From an uncultured Oscillibacter sp. (GTDB lineage: Bacteria > Bacillota > Clostridia > Oscillospirales > Oscillospiraceae): a stretch of DNA of 64,000 bases. Under the pieces are notes generated by a model that was not told where the DNA came from, did not search any database, and was given only the letters and a program-made list of their open reading frames with translations. The DNA lies in NCBI RefSeq assembly GCF_910584465.1, contig NZ_CAJUBK010000001.1, positions 124,001 through 188,000 on the forward strand. The letters are read 5' to 3'. This document shows, piece after piece, positions 54,257 through 61,455 of this stretch (the first letter of the stretch is position 1; every line of letters begins with the position of its first letter). A program made the translations under genes and the position numbers.

Positions 54257-54619
54257 GGAAGATCCCTCCGTTCTGTTCGGTGATGGGATAGTTTGACCGG
54301 GGCAGCGGGTTTTTATGAGCGGAGTTCGGCCTGGGAGCCGGATAGAGGCCCGGGAAGAACCAGGGTCTGTGGAAAAGATCAGGAGGAAGGAGGCCGGATC
54401 GGGATATAGGCGATCGAACAAAATGGATCTAGGTTTTGTTGCGAAATGACCGCTGGAACAGGCCGGGAGCTGTACCACTGAAAAGAGTGGGAAAACAGCT
54501 TCCGGCCTGATATTTTGCAACAACAACCGTTATTTTGTTCGGTCGCCCCCAGGTGGGGGAGCGAGTGTATCACATGCCCGGCAGCCGGCGCGCTGCTGCA
54601 GCGTGATCATTGTAATACG
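54151..54619. other. Non-coding region after radA containing the inovirus left junction
   Basis: About 470 bp with no convincing + strand gene. From 54375 to 54424 the sequence resembles 61417-61466 (best at GGAGGCCGGATCGGG and GCGATCGAACAAAAT). 54411-54545 forms a long interrupted inverted repeat. 54546-54619 is GC-rich and featureless except for a short CCCCCAGGTGGGGG palindrome. Confidence 0.6.
54411..54545. other. Forked-hairpin attP-like structure of the inovirus
   Basis: Inverted outer arms CGATCGAACAAAAT (54411-54424) and ATTTTGTTCGGTCG (54532-54545) pair over 14 bp with one G-T wobble. Next, TGTTGCGAAAT pairs with ATTTTGCAACA. The core CAGGCCGGGAGCTGT (54459-54473) pairs with ACAGCTTCCGGCCTG (54495-54509), capped by a CCACT/AGTGG hairpin. 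Unpaired central bases separate the two recombinase-like arms. This is the architecture of the CTX-phi single-stranded attachment site used by XerC/XerD. The match is structural, not sequence-based. Confidence 0.6.
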
Positions 54620-54841
54620 CTATAGGCGGGGGAGGGGGAACTGGAAGGACTCGCTGACCTTGTCGGACCACTCCAGCAGAGCGTTGACTGCGTCCCGGAC
54701 CTCTTCCTGGCTTTCTTCAAGGCGTCCTAATCGCTCGTTCACGGAATCCAATCGCTCATCCATAGAATCCAATCGTTTATTGACAGGTTCCAATTCTTCT
54801 TTCATGATTGCGCGGATCGCCTGCAGATTTTGTTCTGTCAT
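54620..54841 (-). CDS. Small coiled-coil protein (73 aa)
   Basis: Start ATG 54841, with AGGAGGT 8 bases upstream. Heptad repeats EELEPVNKRLDSMDERLDSVNERLGRLEESQEEV form a coiled coil, ending in a short hydrophobic segment. Similar proteins with repeated LDSMDxRL units accompany many Clostridia regulators. Function unknown; lies on the lysogeny side of the inovirus with the repressor. Confidence 0.65.
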   Translation of the reverse strand: MTEQNLQAIRAIMKEELEPVNKRLDSMDERLDSVNERLGRLEESQEEVRDAVNALLEWSDKVSESFQFPLPRL

Positions 54842-54890
54842 GAAGCCCACCTCCTGAGAACAGTATAGCATGGCTGTCAATATCTCCAAT

Positions 54891-55706
54891 TTATGTAGGC
54901 TTTTCTAGATTGATGATAGCTCTGCATTTAGGGAAGTTGGAACAACCATAAAATTTTTGCCCTTTGTTCACGCCTTTTGATGCGGTCCTTAGGACCATAG
55001 CACTTCCGCATTTGGGGCATAAAATCGTTGTTGGCTTATCTGGTTCTTTAGAAGGCTCTCTGGTAGAAGGGGCAGATTTGATTTTTTGGATCCCTTCGAT
55101 ATGTGTCTTTTTTTCTTCAGTAGTCACATCTGTAAGGGGTAAAAGCTCCTCGTACATTGAATCTATCTGCTCTTTTGTAAAAACAGCCGGGGATCCTTTA
55201 ATCCCTGCCCGGATAGATTTTAACATGTCAGGCCGTTTGATCACGACGGTATTTTCGGACTTTTCGCAAATCTTTTTCAACTCACAGCGTTCACTGAATA
55301 CAATGTACGAGAGGATCCGTGTTTTATCATCTAATTTCAAATACTGTTTCAGTGCTCGAATGTGAGTCTTATTTTGCAGTATAGGATTGTAAAAACGATT
55401 CTTTGTGTGCTTATTTAGAAACTGTGTCCAGTATTGACCGTTTTCATCGCCGAAGATCCATCCGCTATAGTTTTTGCTCTCGAAAACGTAGATCCCGGTC
55501 TCATGGAGCAAGACCACATCGAGTTCACTAGTCCGGCCTTTGTAGGGCAAATATATGTTGCATAGTTGTTTGGAATATCCAGGGAGGCTCTTCAGTGCAT
55601 ACTCGATCAGATATTCCCCAAAGTGTCCAGGATCGTCAGAATGCAGCCATTGGTCAAACAACCCGGGTTCTTCACCCTTCAGCCATGCAATAAAGCCCAT
55701 TATCAA
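54891..55706 (-). CDS. NERD-domain protein with topoisomerase-type zinc ribbon (271 aa)
   Basis: Residues 28-130 are a nuclease-related (NERD) domain: GEYLIEYALKSLPGYSKQLCNIYLPYKGRTSELDVVLLHETGIYVFESKNYSGWIFG, with the conserved E-x-D and E-x-K positions of the PD-(D/E)XK fold. The last 55 residues form a C4 zinc ribbon like topoisomerase I repeats (CPKCGSAMVLRTASKGVNKGQKFYGCSNFPKCR). AT-rich relative to neighbours. Carried with the repressor, so expressed in the lysogen; a defence or superinfection-exclusion role is plausible but unproven. Confidence 0.8.
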   Translation of the reverse strand: MIMGFIAWLKGEEPGLFDQWLHSDDPGHFGEYLIEYALKSLPGYSKQLCNIYLPYKGRTSELDVVLLHETGIYVFESKNYSGWIFGDENGQYWTQFLNKHTKNRFYNPILQNKTHIRALKQYLKLDDKTRILSYIVFSERCELKKICEKSENTVVIKRPDMLKSIRAGIKGSPAVFTKEQIDSMYEELLPLTDVTTEEKKTHIEGIQKIKSAPSTREPSKEPDKPTTILCPKCGSAMVLRTASKGVNKGQKFYGCSNFPKCRAIINLEKPT

Positions 55707-55730
55707 GATGCCTCCATCTCTATATCGAGA

Positions 55731-55955
55731 TTATATTTTTTCAGATTTACCTCTCGTGCCTATGAGCCAATCCACTGAAACTCCATAAAAGTCAGCCAGG
55801 ATGCCAAGTTTTTCTATGTCCGGTTCCGTTCTGCCTGTTTCATATTTTGCAATCTGTGATTGATGGATCCCAGTCTCTTTCTGGACCTCTCTTTGACTAA
55901 AGCCCGTGTTCTCGCGGGCTTTTTTTAGTTTTCCAGGAAAAGATTCTCGATACAT
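55731..55955 (-). CDS. XRE-family repressor (74 aa)
   Basis: Cro/CI-type HTH: LKKARENTGFSQREVQKETGIHQSQIAKYETGRTEPDIEKLGILADFYGVSVDWLIG. ATG 55955 after AAAGGAGA. Only the DNA-binding domain is present, with no protease or dimerisation domain. It reads away from the structural genes, and its upstream region holds the 124-bp tandem repeat with inverted elements. It is the likely immunity repressor of the inovirus. Confidence 0.85.
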   Translation of the reverse strand: MYRESFPGKLKKARENTGFSQREVQKETGIHQSQIAKYETGRTEPDIEKLGILADFYGVSVDWLIGTRGKSEKI

Positions 55956-55993
55956 AGCCAATCTCCTTTACGAGTCAATTTAAGCATCACGCG

Positions 55994-56241
55994 CAAAAGA
56001 AACGAGTTAAATTTTACATCAATGGCGATTCCGAAAAGGAATCTAATATGCTAAAATTAGATCATTGATCGTTTTGATTTTAAGAAGTGAATCAAAAACT
56101 GTCAAGAATGTCAGCCACAAAAGAAACGAGTTAAATTTTACATCAATATCGATTCCAAAAAAGAATCTAATATGCTAGGATTAACTCATTGATCGTTTTG
56201 ATTCTAAGAAGTGGATCAAAAACTGTCAAGAATGTCAGCCC
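55994..56241. repeat. Tandem 124-bp duplication in the inovirus control region
   Basis: Copy 1 is 55994-56117 and copy 2 is 56118-56241, nearly identical with scattered differences. Each contains GATTCC-n5-GGAATC (or a near copy) and TTTTGATT...AATCAAAA (56072-56097 in copy 1), suitable repressor sites, plus AAACGAGTTAAATTTTACATCAAT. AT-rich against its surroundings. It lies between the repressor and the first + strand virion gene and probably carries divergent promoters and duplicated operators. Confidence 0.85.
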
Positions 56242-56324
56242 GGTTGGCAACAGGGCTGGCGGGTGGGCGGGTAGCTACTGATCTGTGGCACGGGAAATCA
56301 AAGTAGAAAGGAGGACAAGGCAAG

Positions 56325-56594
56325 ATGGCGGATGTAGCGAGATTGGTAGGTATGGAAGTGAGAGAGTACGAGAAGGACGGACAGAAGCGGCAGTTTTGCG
56401 GGCTTCACCTGGTGTACGTCGAGGGATCGTTCGACGAAGTAATCGGGAGTCGTGTGGAGGAGACGAGCTGTCCTCGGAGCGTAGATCCGAACGCCCTGGA
56501 GGTGGGGCATCTGTATGAGCTGGGCTATGAGCACTACAAAATGAAGGGCCAGCTGTGCGCCCGGCTGAAGACGCTGGACCCTGTGGAGGGCTGA
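56325..56594 (+). CDS. Small inovirus early protein, putative ssDNA-binding (89 aa)
   Basis: Strand-rich 89-residue protein (VARLVGMEVREYEKDGQKRQFCGLHLVYVEGSFDEVIGSRVEETSC, then YELGYEHYKMKGQLCARLKTLDP). Its size, position as first gene of the virion operon and OB-like strand pattern fit the gpV-type ssDNA-binding proteins of filamentous phages; the sequence alone does not prove it. AGGAGG lies upstream of ATG 56325. Confidence 0.5.
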   Translation: MADVARLVGMEVREYEKDGQKRQFCGLHLVYVEGSFDEVIGSRVEETSCPRSVDPNALEVGHLYELGYEHYKMKGQLCARLKTLDPVEG

Positions 56595-56595
56595 C

Positions 56596-57201
56596 GTGGA
56601 AGACTATACGGAAGACTTCAGCTCGGAGCTGGAGAGGGATGACTACATAGAAGAGGACGAACCCGTCCCGGAGCCGGAGGCCCCGGAAGGCCCCAGCGGA
56701 CCAGGACCGGAGCCGGGAGCCTCGGGAGAGGGCCCCAGCGGGCCCGGGGCGGAGTCCCCGGAGGAGCCGGAGCCGGAAGAGCTCCCGGGCGAGCCGGAAC
56801 CAGAGACGCCGCCCTCGGAGGAGGACGGCAGCCAGATGCAGGATCTGATCGACGCGATCGGGGATTTCAACGAGACGATCACCGGCGCGGTGACGGAGGA
56901 GCAGGAGGGGCCGGAGGACTCGGAGGACCTGTCCCCGGGAGGGGAGGGGGGCGGTACCGGAGGGGGCATAAGCGGCGGGATCGAGGCCGGTGAGTTTTTC
57001 AGCCTGACGCCGGTGGTCGAGACGCTGGAGCGCACCAATGAGCTGTTGGAGCAGCAGGAGAGGATCCTGGCCGTGCAGCATGACGACCTGCTCCAGCTCC
57101 AGGCCAACGTGGGCTTCGTCTTCCTGGCGGTCTCCGCGCTGATCGGCGTGGTGCTGGGCGGACTGCTTGGGCAGGCCCTGGAGTGGATCTGGAGGTCTTG
57201 A
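56596..57201 (+). CDS. Acidic Pro/Gly-rich membrane protein of inovirus (201 aa)
   Basis: Residues 1-120 are an extreme Glu/Pro/Gly sequence (EPVPEPEAPEGPSGPGPEPG and similar), then a coiled coil (VVETLERTNELLEQQERILAVQHDDLLQLQ) and one C-terminal membrane helix (VGFVFLAVSALIGVVLGGLLGQALEWIW). No signal peptide. Position in the virion operon suggests a minor coat or assembly protein. Starts at GTG 56596. Confidence 0.6.
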   Translation: MEDYTEDFSSELERDDYIEEDEPVPEPEAPEGPSGPGPEPGASGEGPSGPGAESPEEPEPEELPGEPEPETPPSEEDGSQMQDLIDAIGDFNETITGAVTEEQEGPEDSEDLSPGGEGGGTGGGISGGIEAGEFFSLTPVVETLERTNELLEQQERILAVQHDDLLQLQANVGFVFLAVSALIGVVLGGLLGQALEWIWRS

Positions 57202-57365
57202 TGGAAACGGGAGTCGTAGAAGTGTTCGAGATCAGTACGGAGATCTTAGAGTATATGCCTGTGGCTGTAGGAATCGGTGTGGCGTGTTCTTGCTTCGTTA
57301 TCCTCACGGCTGGCCTCTTGGTCAGCTGTGTCAGGACATTTCTCAGGATGATAGGAGGGAGGTGA
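57201..57365 (+). CDS. Small membrane protein (54 aa)
   Basis: ATG 57201 overlaps the previous TGA, with GGAGGT upstream. A single hydrophobic helix (MPVAVGIGVACSCFVILTAGLLVSCV) is flanked by an acidic N-terminus and a basic C-terminus (RTFLRMIGGR). The size and topology match pVII/pIX-type minor coat proteins of filamentous phages; assignment rests on this and the neighbouring major coat gene. Confidence 0.65.
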   Translation: METGVVEVFEISTEILEYMPVAVGIGVACSCFVILTAGLLVSCVRTFLRMIGGR

Positions 57366-57370
57366 AAGGA

Positions 57371-57652
57371 ATGAAGGAGTCTCTCAAGAGTCAGTGTGGC
57401 AAAAGGGCGGTCCTGTCCTGTCTGGCGGTCTCCATGCTGGTCTGTACGGCGTTCGCCGCCGAGGACGGCACGGCCGGGACGTCGGCATCCATGGAGACGG
57501 TCAAGAGCGCGTTCCAGACCGGGTTCCAGCAGATCGCTTCGGATGCGCTCGGCATCATCGCAATCATCGTCCCGATCGCGCTGGGCGTGTGCGGTGTGAT
57601 CTTCATCGCCAAGAAGGCTATGAGCTGGTTCAAGTCCATGTCGGGCGGCTGA
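57371..57652 (+). CDS. Major coat protein, pVIII-like (93 aa)
   Basis: Classic inovirus major coat plan: signal peptide (basic KSQCGKR, hydrophobic AVLSCLAVSMLVCTAF, cleavage after AFA), mature acidic N-terminus beginning AEDGTAG, an amphipathic helix, a membrane helix (GIIAIIVPIALGVCGVIFIA) and a basic DNA-facing C-terminus (KKAMSWFKSM). Mature length is about 63 residues. A strong terminator follows, as after gene VIII of other filamentous phages. Confidence 0.9.
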   Translation: MKESLKSQCGKRAVLSCLAVSMLVCTAFAAEDGTAGTSASMETVKSAFQTGFQQIASDALGIIAIIVPIALGVCGVIFIAKKAMSWFKSMSGG

Positions 57653-57672
57653 ACCCGGCGCATGACAAAGAG

Positions 57673-57699
57673 GCCCCGGAGGGTTCCGGGGCTTCTTTT
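57673..57699 (+). terminator. Terminator after the major coat gene
   Basis: Stem GCCCCGG / CCGGGGC with a 6-base loop and TTCTTTT. Matches the terminator habitually placed after the major coat gene in filamentous phages, which boosts coat production over downstream genes. Confidence 0.8.
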
Positions 57700-57720
57700 G
57701 GGAAGGGGATGTAATACGAT

Positions 57721-59070
57721 ATGAGTTTGGCAGCGCGAAGCTCCGCGCGGCTGAAGGAGGATTTTGTAATGCGTCTGGGGTGCGTGCTGGTGTCGGCGGC
57801 GGTGCGGGCGTCTCTGGTCCTCCAGCCTCCGAAGGCGAAGGCGTTCTCAGTGACCTCCAGCGCGGTCTCCGCTTTGGCCGGAGGTTTTCTGAGTGCGTGC
57901 GGCCTGACTCCGGTGGTATCCGGCATGTATGATGCGCAGGGGGTCGCGGAGTCGATGGACCGGCTGATACGAGAGTATCTGGATACGATGGGTTCGCCGA
58001 CGCCAGAGGAATGGCTGGGGCAGGAGCTGGCTCTAACTGTGACAGGCGGTAAGATCTTCTTGCCAAAGCCTATAGCGGGGAAGTTGGGCCAGTTCGCGGT
58101 ATGGGTGGCTTCGAAGTACGGGACGAAGCCGGGGGTGAATGTAGTGTACGGAGTGACTGGCGATCATGTTTTGCTGGCGGACGGGACGAAGTTTTACCTT
58201 TGTACGGATCATGATGGTTCATCTCATTTCCTGGAGCACGGTACACCTATTGCGCAAACAGATCTCCCTGTTGCTTTTTCGACTGGATATTCTATAAGAT
58301 TTGGCGTTGGTGATGAGGATAGCTCTCGTATTTATTTTTGTGATCCGGAAGGTGGACGTGTGGATTCGTGCGGTGGATCATTGGATTATCCTGGTCGTTG
58401 GCCCATGTATGTCGGTGTTTGCTCTAGTGGGTCATCTTACCGTGTTTGTTTTATGCACCCGAATTTGTCGACACGTTCTCTTTTTAACTCTATTAACATC
58501 GTGGGGTTTGATATCGGTTTTGTAGTATCTGCTGATGAGTCTCTATCTTTGGATGTCTCCGATACGATGCAGGAAGTCCTAGACCGCCTGACATCCCTGG
58601 AGGATGGCCAGTCCATCGCGCTGGACGTAGGAGCGACGCAGTCGATGGAGCTGCAGGAGATCCTGCAGGGCATCCTGGACGCGATCCTTGCCGGGGAGCT
58701 GTCCGCCAGCGCGGAGATCGTCGACGAGGCCGTGGAGCCTGTGGACCCGGATCCGCCTCCCGTGGTCCCAGTGGTGCCGGAGGGCCTGGACGAGGTGGGC
58801 GCGGCCCTGACCTCCCGGTTCCCGTTCTCCATCCCCTGGGACGTGTACAAGGGGATCACGCTGCTGGCCGCGCCGCCAAAGGCCCCGTATTTCGAGGTCG
58901 ATTTCCTGGCCCCCATCGCCTACCGGGTGGGAGGCTGGCAGGGCAGTACGAAAATTGTGCTGGATATGTCGGAGTATGAGATCATCGGACAGGTGTGCCG
59001 CTGGACCAGCACCATAGGCTTCTGCCTGATGCTGGCATCCGGGACGAAACGTCTGATTTGGACGGCGTAG
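57721..59070 (+). CDS. Adsorption protein, pIII-like (449 aa)
   Basis: Located where gene III lies, between the major coat and the pVI/Zot genes. An N-terminal signal-like stretch (MRLGCVLVSAAVRASLVL) precedes a lumenal body. A Pro/Asp-rich linker (VEPVDPDPPPVVPVVPEGLDE) precedes a C-terminal domain with a weak membrane segment (VCRWTSTIGFCLMLASG). Bases 58180-58560 are strongly T-rich compared with the GC-rich flanks, as if the receptor-binding part had been exchanged. Confidence 0.7.
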   Translation: MSLAARSSARLKEDFVMRLGCVLVSAAVRASLVLQPPKAKAFSVTSSAVSALAGGFLSACGLTPVVSGMYDAQGVAESMDRLIREYLDTMGSPTPEEWLGQELALTVTGGKIFLPKPIAGKLGQFAVWVASKYGTKPGVNVVYGVTGDHVLLADGTKFYLCTDHDGSSHFLEHGTPIAQTDLPVAFSTGYSIRFGVGDEDSSRIYFCDPEGGRVDSCGGSLDYPGRWPMYVGVCSSGSSYRVCFMHPNLSTRSLFNSINIVGFDIGFVVSADESLSLDVSDTMQEVLDRLTSLEDGQSIALDVGATQSMELQEILQGILDAILAGELSASAEIVDEAVEPVDPDPPPVVPVVPEGLDEVGAALTSRFPFSIPWDVYKGITLLAAPPKAPYFEVDFLAPIAYRVGGWQGSTKIVLDMSEYEIIGQVCRWTSTIGFCLMLASGTKRLIWTA

Positions 59071-59090
59071 GGAAGGGAGATGGCTTTACA

Positions 59091-59333
59091 GTGTTTGACG
59101 CCCTGTCCGACACGCTGGTGAGCTTCGCCGTCAGCGTGATTGAGCTCTTTCCCGCCTCGCCCTTTACCGTTCTGGATGAAATCGGGAACTCCGAGGTCTA
59201 CGAGTGGCTGCGGATGGTGAACTGGTTTGTGCCGGTGGGGACCTTTGTCGGCATCCTGGAGACGTGGCTGGCCGGTGTCGCGATTTACTATGTCTATCAG
59301 ATTGTGCTGAGATGGGTGAAGGTGATTGAATGA
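59091..59333 (+). CDS. pVI-like minor coat protein (80 aa)
   Basis: Start GTG 59091 is chosen because the ATG at 59080 opens a different frame that stops early; GGAAGGGAG lies upstream. Two hydrophobic stretches (LVSFAVSVIELFPASPFTVL, VPVGTFVGILETWLAGVAIYYVYQIV). The ending overlaps the Zot start (ATGA), as gene VI overlaps gene I in filamentous phages. Confidence 0.7.
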   Translation: MFDALSDTLVSFAVSVIELFPASPFTVLDEIGNSEVYEWLRMVNWFVPVGTFVGILETWLAGVAIYYVYQIVLRWVKVIE

Positions 59334-60148
59334 TTTGGTTTTACTCCGGGACAAATGGCTCGGGGAAATCTCTGCACGTTGCCAGAGACATCTATACCCG
59401 GCTTCGCCGCCGGGGCCATAACCGGGTAATCTGCACCTTTGACGTCAACGTCAAGGCGGTGAAGCGCTGCCGGGGGGAGGTCCTCCAGGTGCCGGTTTAC
59501 CAGCTGTCCCCGCAGATGCTCACCCGGTACGCCCTGAAACATCACCGGCTCTCCGGGCGGCCGGACCAGGTGGAGGGGCAGACGCTGGTGGTCATCGACG
59601 AGGCGCAGCGGATATTCAATCCCCGGGATTATGACAAGAACGACCGGCGGGCCTGGCTGGACTGGCTCCCGGAGCATCGGAAGTACGGCTTCAATATCAT
59701 CCTGATTTCACCCTATGACAAGATGATAGACAAGCAGATTCGGGCTCTTTTCGAGTATGAGGTTAAACACCGCAAGGCAAACAATTACGGTTTCATCGGC
59801 TTTCTGCTGAGCGTGTTTCGCCTGCCGGTCTTCTTCGCCATTACATACTGGTACGGGCTCCGGGCACGGTGCGGGGCGGAGGCGTTTCTGTGTCTGAAGC
59901 GCTATACGAGAATCTACGATACCTTCCAGCGCTTCGGCGTTGACGGCGATCCGCTGCTTGCCGCTGGCGCTGGCGTGGCGGCGGCCCCTGTGAGGGGACC
60001 CGCCATGCCAGCGGCAACAGCGGAGCAGCTGTGCCGCCTTGCGCTGGAGGGAGAATTGGTCTATGTGTTAGGCGAACTGCGGCAGCAGCGGATTTCGGAC
60101 GCCAGGGAGCAGGAGCCGTGCCGGTTCGTCGGGGCGCTGCATCTGTAA
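59330..60148 (+). CDS. zot: Zot-type assembly ATPase, pI-like (272 aa)
   Basis: Zonula-occludens-toxin family: Walker A YSGTNGSGKSLH at residues 5-16, Walker B TLVVIDEAQRIF near residue 85, then the family FNIILISPYDKMIDKQIRALFEYEVKHRK. A membrane segment (FIGFLLSVFRLPVFFAITYWYGL) lies near residue 170. It powers phage extrusion through the envelope. The C-terminal domain after the membrane helix is Ala-rich and may contact the outer surface. Confidence 0.9.
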   Translation: MIWFYSGTNGSGKSLHVARDIYTRLRRRGHNRVICTFDVNVKAVKRCRGEVLQVPVYQLSPQMLTRYALKHHRLSGRPDQVEGQTLVVIDEAQRIFNPRDYDKNDRRAWLDWLPEHRKYGFNIILISPYDKMIDKQIRALFEYEVKHRKANNYGFIGFLLSVFRLPVFFAITYWYGLRARCGAEAFLCLKRYTRIYDTFQRFGVDGDPLLAAGAGVAAAPVRGPAMPAATAEQLCRLALEGELVYVLGELRQQRISDAREQEPCRFVGALHL

Positions 60149-60321
60149 TACAGCTTTTGCACTGCAACATCACCTGCAGGTAAAATCGTGTAATACATGC
60201 CGGAGGCCGTGGAGGCTGGCGTAAGCGCTCCTGCCCATATTCCCTTGTCCACTTCCCGAAGAGGGGCAAGGCGGGGGGGACCCATCCCCCCCGGCCGCCG
60301 ATCCAAGCAGCGCAGGGGAGG

Positions 60322-60343
60322 GGCCCGCCCCGCGGGGCGGGCC
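60322..60343. repeat. 22-bp perfect GC palindrome in the inovirus intergenic region
   Basis: GGCCCGCCCC followed directly by its complement CGGGGCGGGCC-type arm: a perfect palindrome centred at 60332/60333. Very stable when single-stranded. Candidate packaging signal or complementary-strand origin. Confidence 0.7.
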
Positions 60344-60393
60344 AGCAGACGCCTTTTCAAAGGCCCGGGAAAGTTGGGCGTTTTTCCGGGCTC

Positions 60394-60417
60394 AGGGGCC
60401 TACTACGACAGGCCCCT
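60394..60417 (+). other. Rolling-circle double-strand origin hairpin with TACTACGAC nick motif
   Basis: AGGGGCC / GGCCCCT stem presenting TACTACGACA in the loop. TACTACG/AC is the nick sequence of the pMV158 (pLS1/pE194) plasmid family, cut by Rep_2-type initiators. It lies 43 bases before the Rep start. A functional link is very likely because the adjacent Rep belongs to this type. Confidence 0.85.
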
Positions 60418-60459
60418 ATGTGTCCATTGTCCATTGTCCAGCACTTTGGGGGAAAAGTT

Positions 60460-61107
60460 ATGAATACTCGGAATTCTCGCGGGAGGAACTGGACCTTCGT
60501 CGGCTATCCCGAGGACAGCCTCCCAGCGGATTATGCATCCATCTTATCGGATGAACTGCATCTTTGCTGGTGTGAGAGCCCTGTGCATGATGCCGATCTG
60601 AACGGGGATGGCTCGGAGAAGAAGGAGCACATCCATTTCATCGTGTCCTTTGAGGGGAACAAATCCTTCGAGCAGATCCAGGAGATCACGGACCGCCTCC
60701 GCTGTCCCATCCCGCAGCTGTGCCGGAACGTGTGCTCGATGGTGCGGTATATGATCCATCTGGATAACCCGGACAAGCATCAGTACAAGAAAGAGGAGAT
60801 CCTTGTCCATGGCGGCTTTTCCATAGAGCCGTATTTCAGCCGGAGCCAGACGGAGAACCGGGACATCCTCAAGGAGATACTGAAGTTCTGCGTCGACAAC
60901 GAGATCATAGAGTTCTGCGACCTCGTGGAAGCGGTCTTCCAGATGGATAACAACGACTGGATCGATATCATCACCTGCCGGAACACGATGTTCTTGTCTG
61001 CGTACCTGAAGAGCCGCTATTACCGGACTCAGCAGCCTGCCCATGGACCTCTGCCAGTGTTGAGGGACGGCATGCTCATAGACAGACTGACCGGAGAGGA
61101 GATTTGA
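60460..61107 (+). CDS. Rolling-circle replication initiator, Rep_2 (pMV158 RepB)-like (215 aa)
   Basis: HUH endonuclease: RNWTFVGYPEDSLP start, then SEKKEHIHFIVSFEGNKSFEQI containing the HIH metal site, then a Tyr-bearing stretch SMVRYMIHLDNPDKHQYKKEEI (catalytic Tyr region, as in RepB). It nicks the plus strand of the phage at TACTACG/AC to start rolling-circle replication. The C-terminal half is helical. ATG 60460 after GGGGGAAAA. Confidence 0.85.
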   Translation: MNTRNSRGRNWTFVGYPEDSLPADYASILSDELHLCWCESPVHDADLNGDGSEKKEHIHFIVSFEGNKSFEQIQEITDRLRCPIPQLCRNVCSMVRYMIHLDNPDKHQYKKEEILVHGGFSIEPYFSRSQTENRDILKEILKFCVDNEIIEFCDLVEAVFQMDNNDWIDIITCRNTMFLSAYLKSRYYRTQQPAHGPLPVLRDGMLIDRLTGEEI

Positions 61108-61119
61108 TAGGAGGACAGT

Positions 61120-61404
61120 ATGGTGAAAAGGAACCAAAAATGCGTACGTCTCACGGACCGGGTGACGAAGTACATAGAAGGCTACCGGGGGGCGAACTTC
61201 TCGGAGAAGCTGGAGAACCTGGTGCTGGACATGGAGGAACGCCGGGAGCAGCTGGTCCAGGACTGGGAGCGGCTGCAGGCGCAGGTCTCGGACAAGCATC
61301 GGGAGATGCTGCAGATCCAGGAGCGGGTCCGGAAGCTCCGTGATTTGGACCGCCGCCTCGGGCCCCTGGCGGACGTTCTGCTGGACTTACTGAGGATGCC
61401 GTGA
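61120..61404 (+). CDS. Coiled-coil protein following Rep (94 aa)
   Basis: ATG 61120 after AGGAGG. Basic N-terminus with an RHH-like opening (CVRLTDRVTKYIEGYRGANFSEKLENLVLDM), then a coiled coil (RREQLVQDWERLQAQVSDKHREMLQIQERV). The opening strand-helix suggests a DNA-binding copy-number regulator of the CopG kind, as often encoded beside pMV158-type rep genes, though here it lies downstream. Unproven. Confidence 0.55.
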   Translation: MVKRNQKCVRLTDRVTKYIEGYRGANFSEKLENLVLDMEERREQLVQDWERLQAQVSDKHREMLQIQERVRKLRDLDRRLGPLADVLLDLLRMP

Positions 61405-61455
61405 TATGATACAGGCAAGATGACAAGGGAGGAGGCCGGATCGGGGATATGAGCG

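Larger units (their letters stand above)
60149..60459. other. Inovirus intergenic region: origin and hairpins
   Basis: 311 bp without a gene. Holds a 22-bp GC palindrome (60322-60343), the nick-site hairpin (60394-60417) and a run of TGTCCATTGTCCATTGTCC just before rep, which could be Rep-binding direct repeats. This is the place expected for both strand origins and the packaging signal of a filamentous phage. Confidence 0.65.

Noticed and set aside
59080..59121. ATG start for the pVI-like gene at 59080
   Set aside because: That frame ends after about 14 codons; GTG 59091 opens the membrane-protein frame that overlaps zot.
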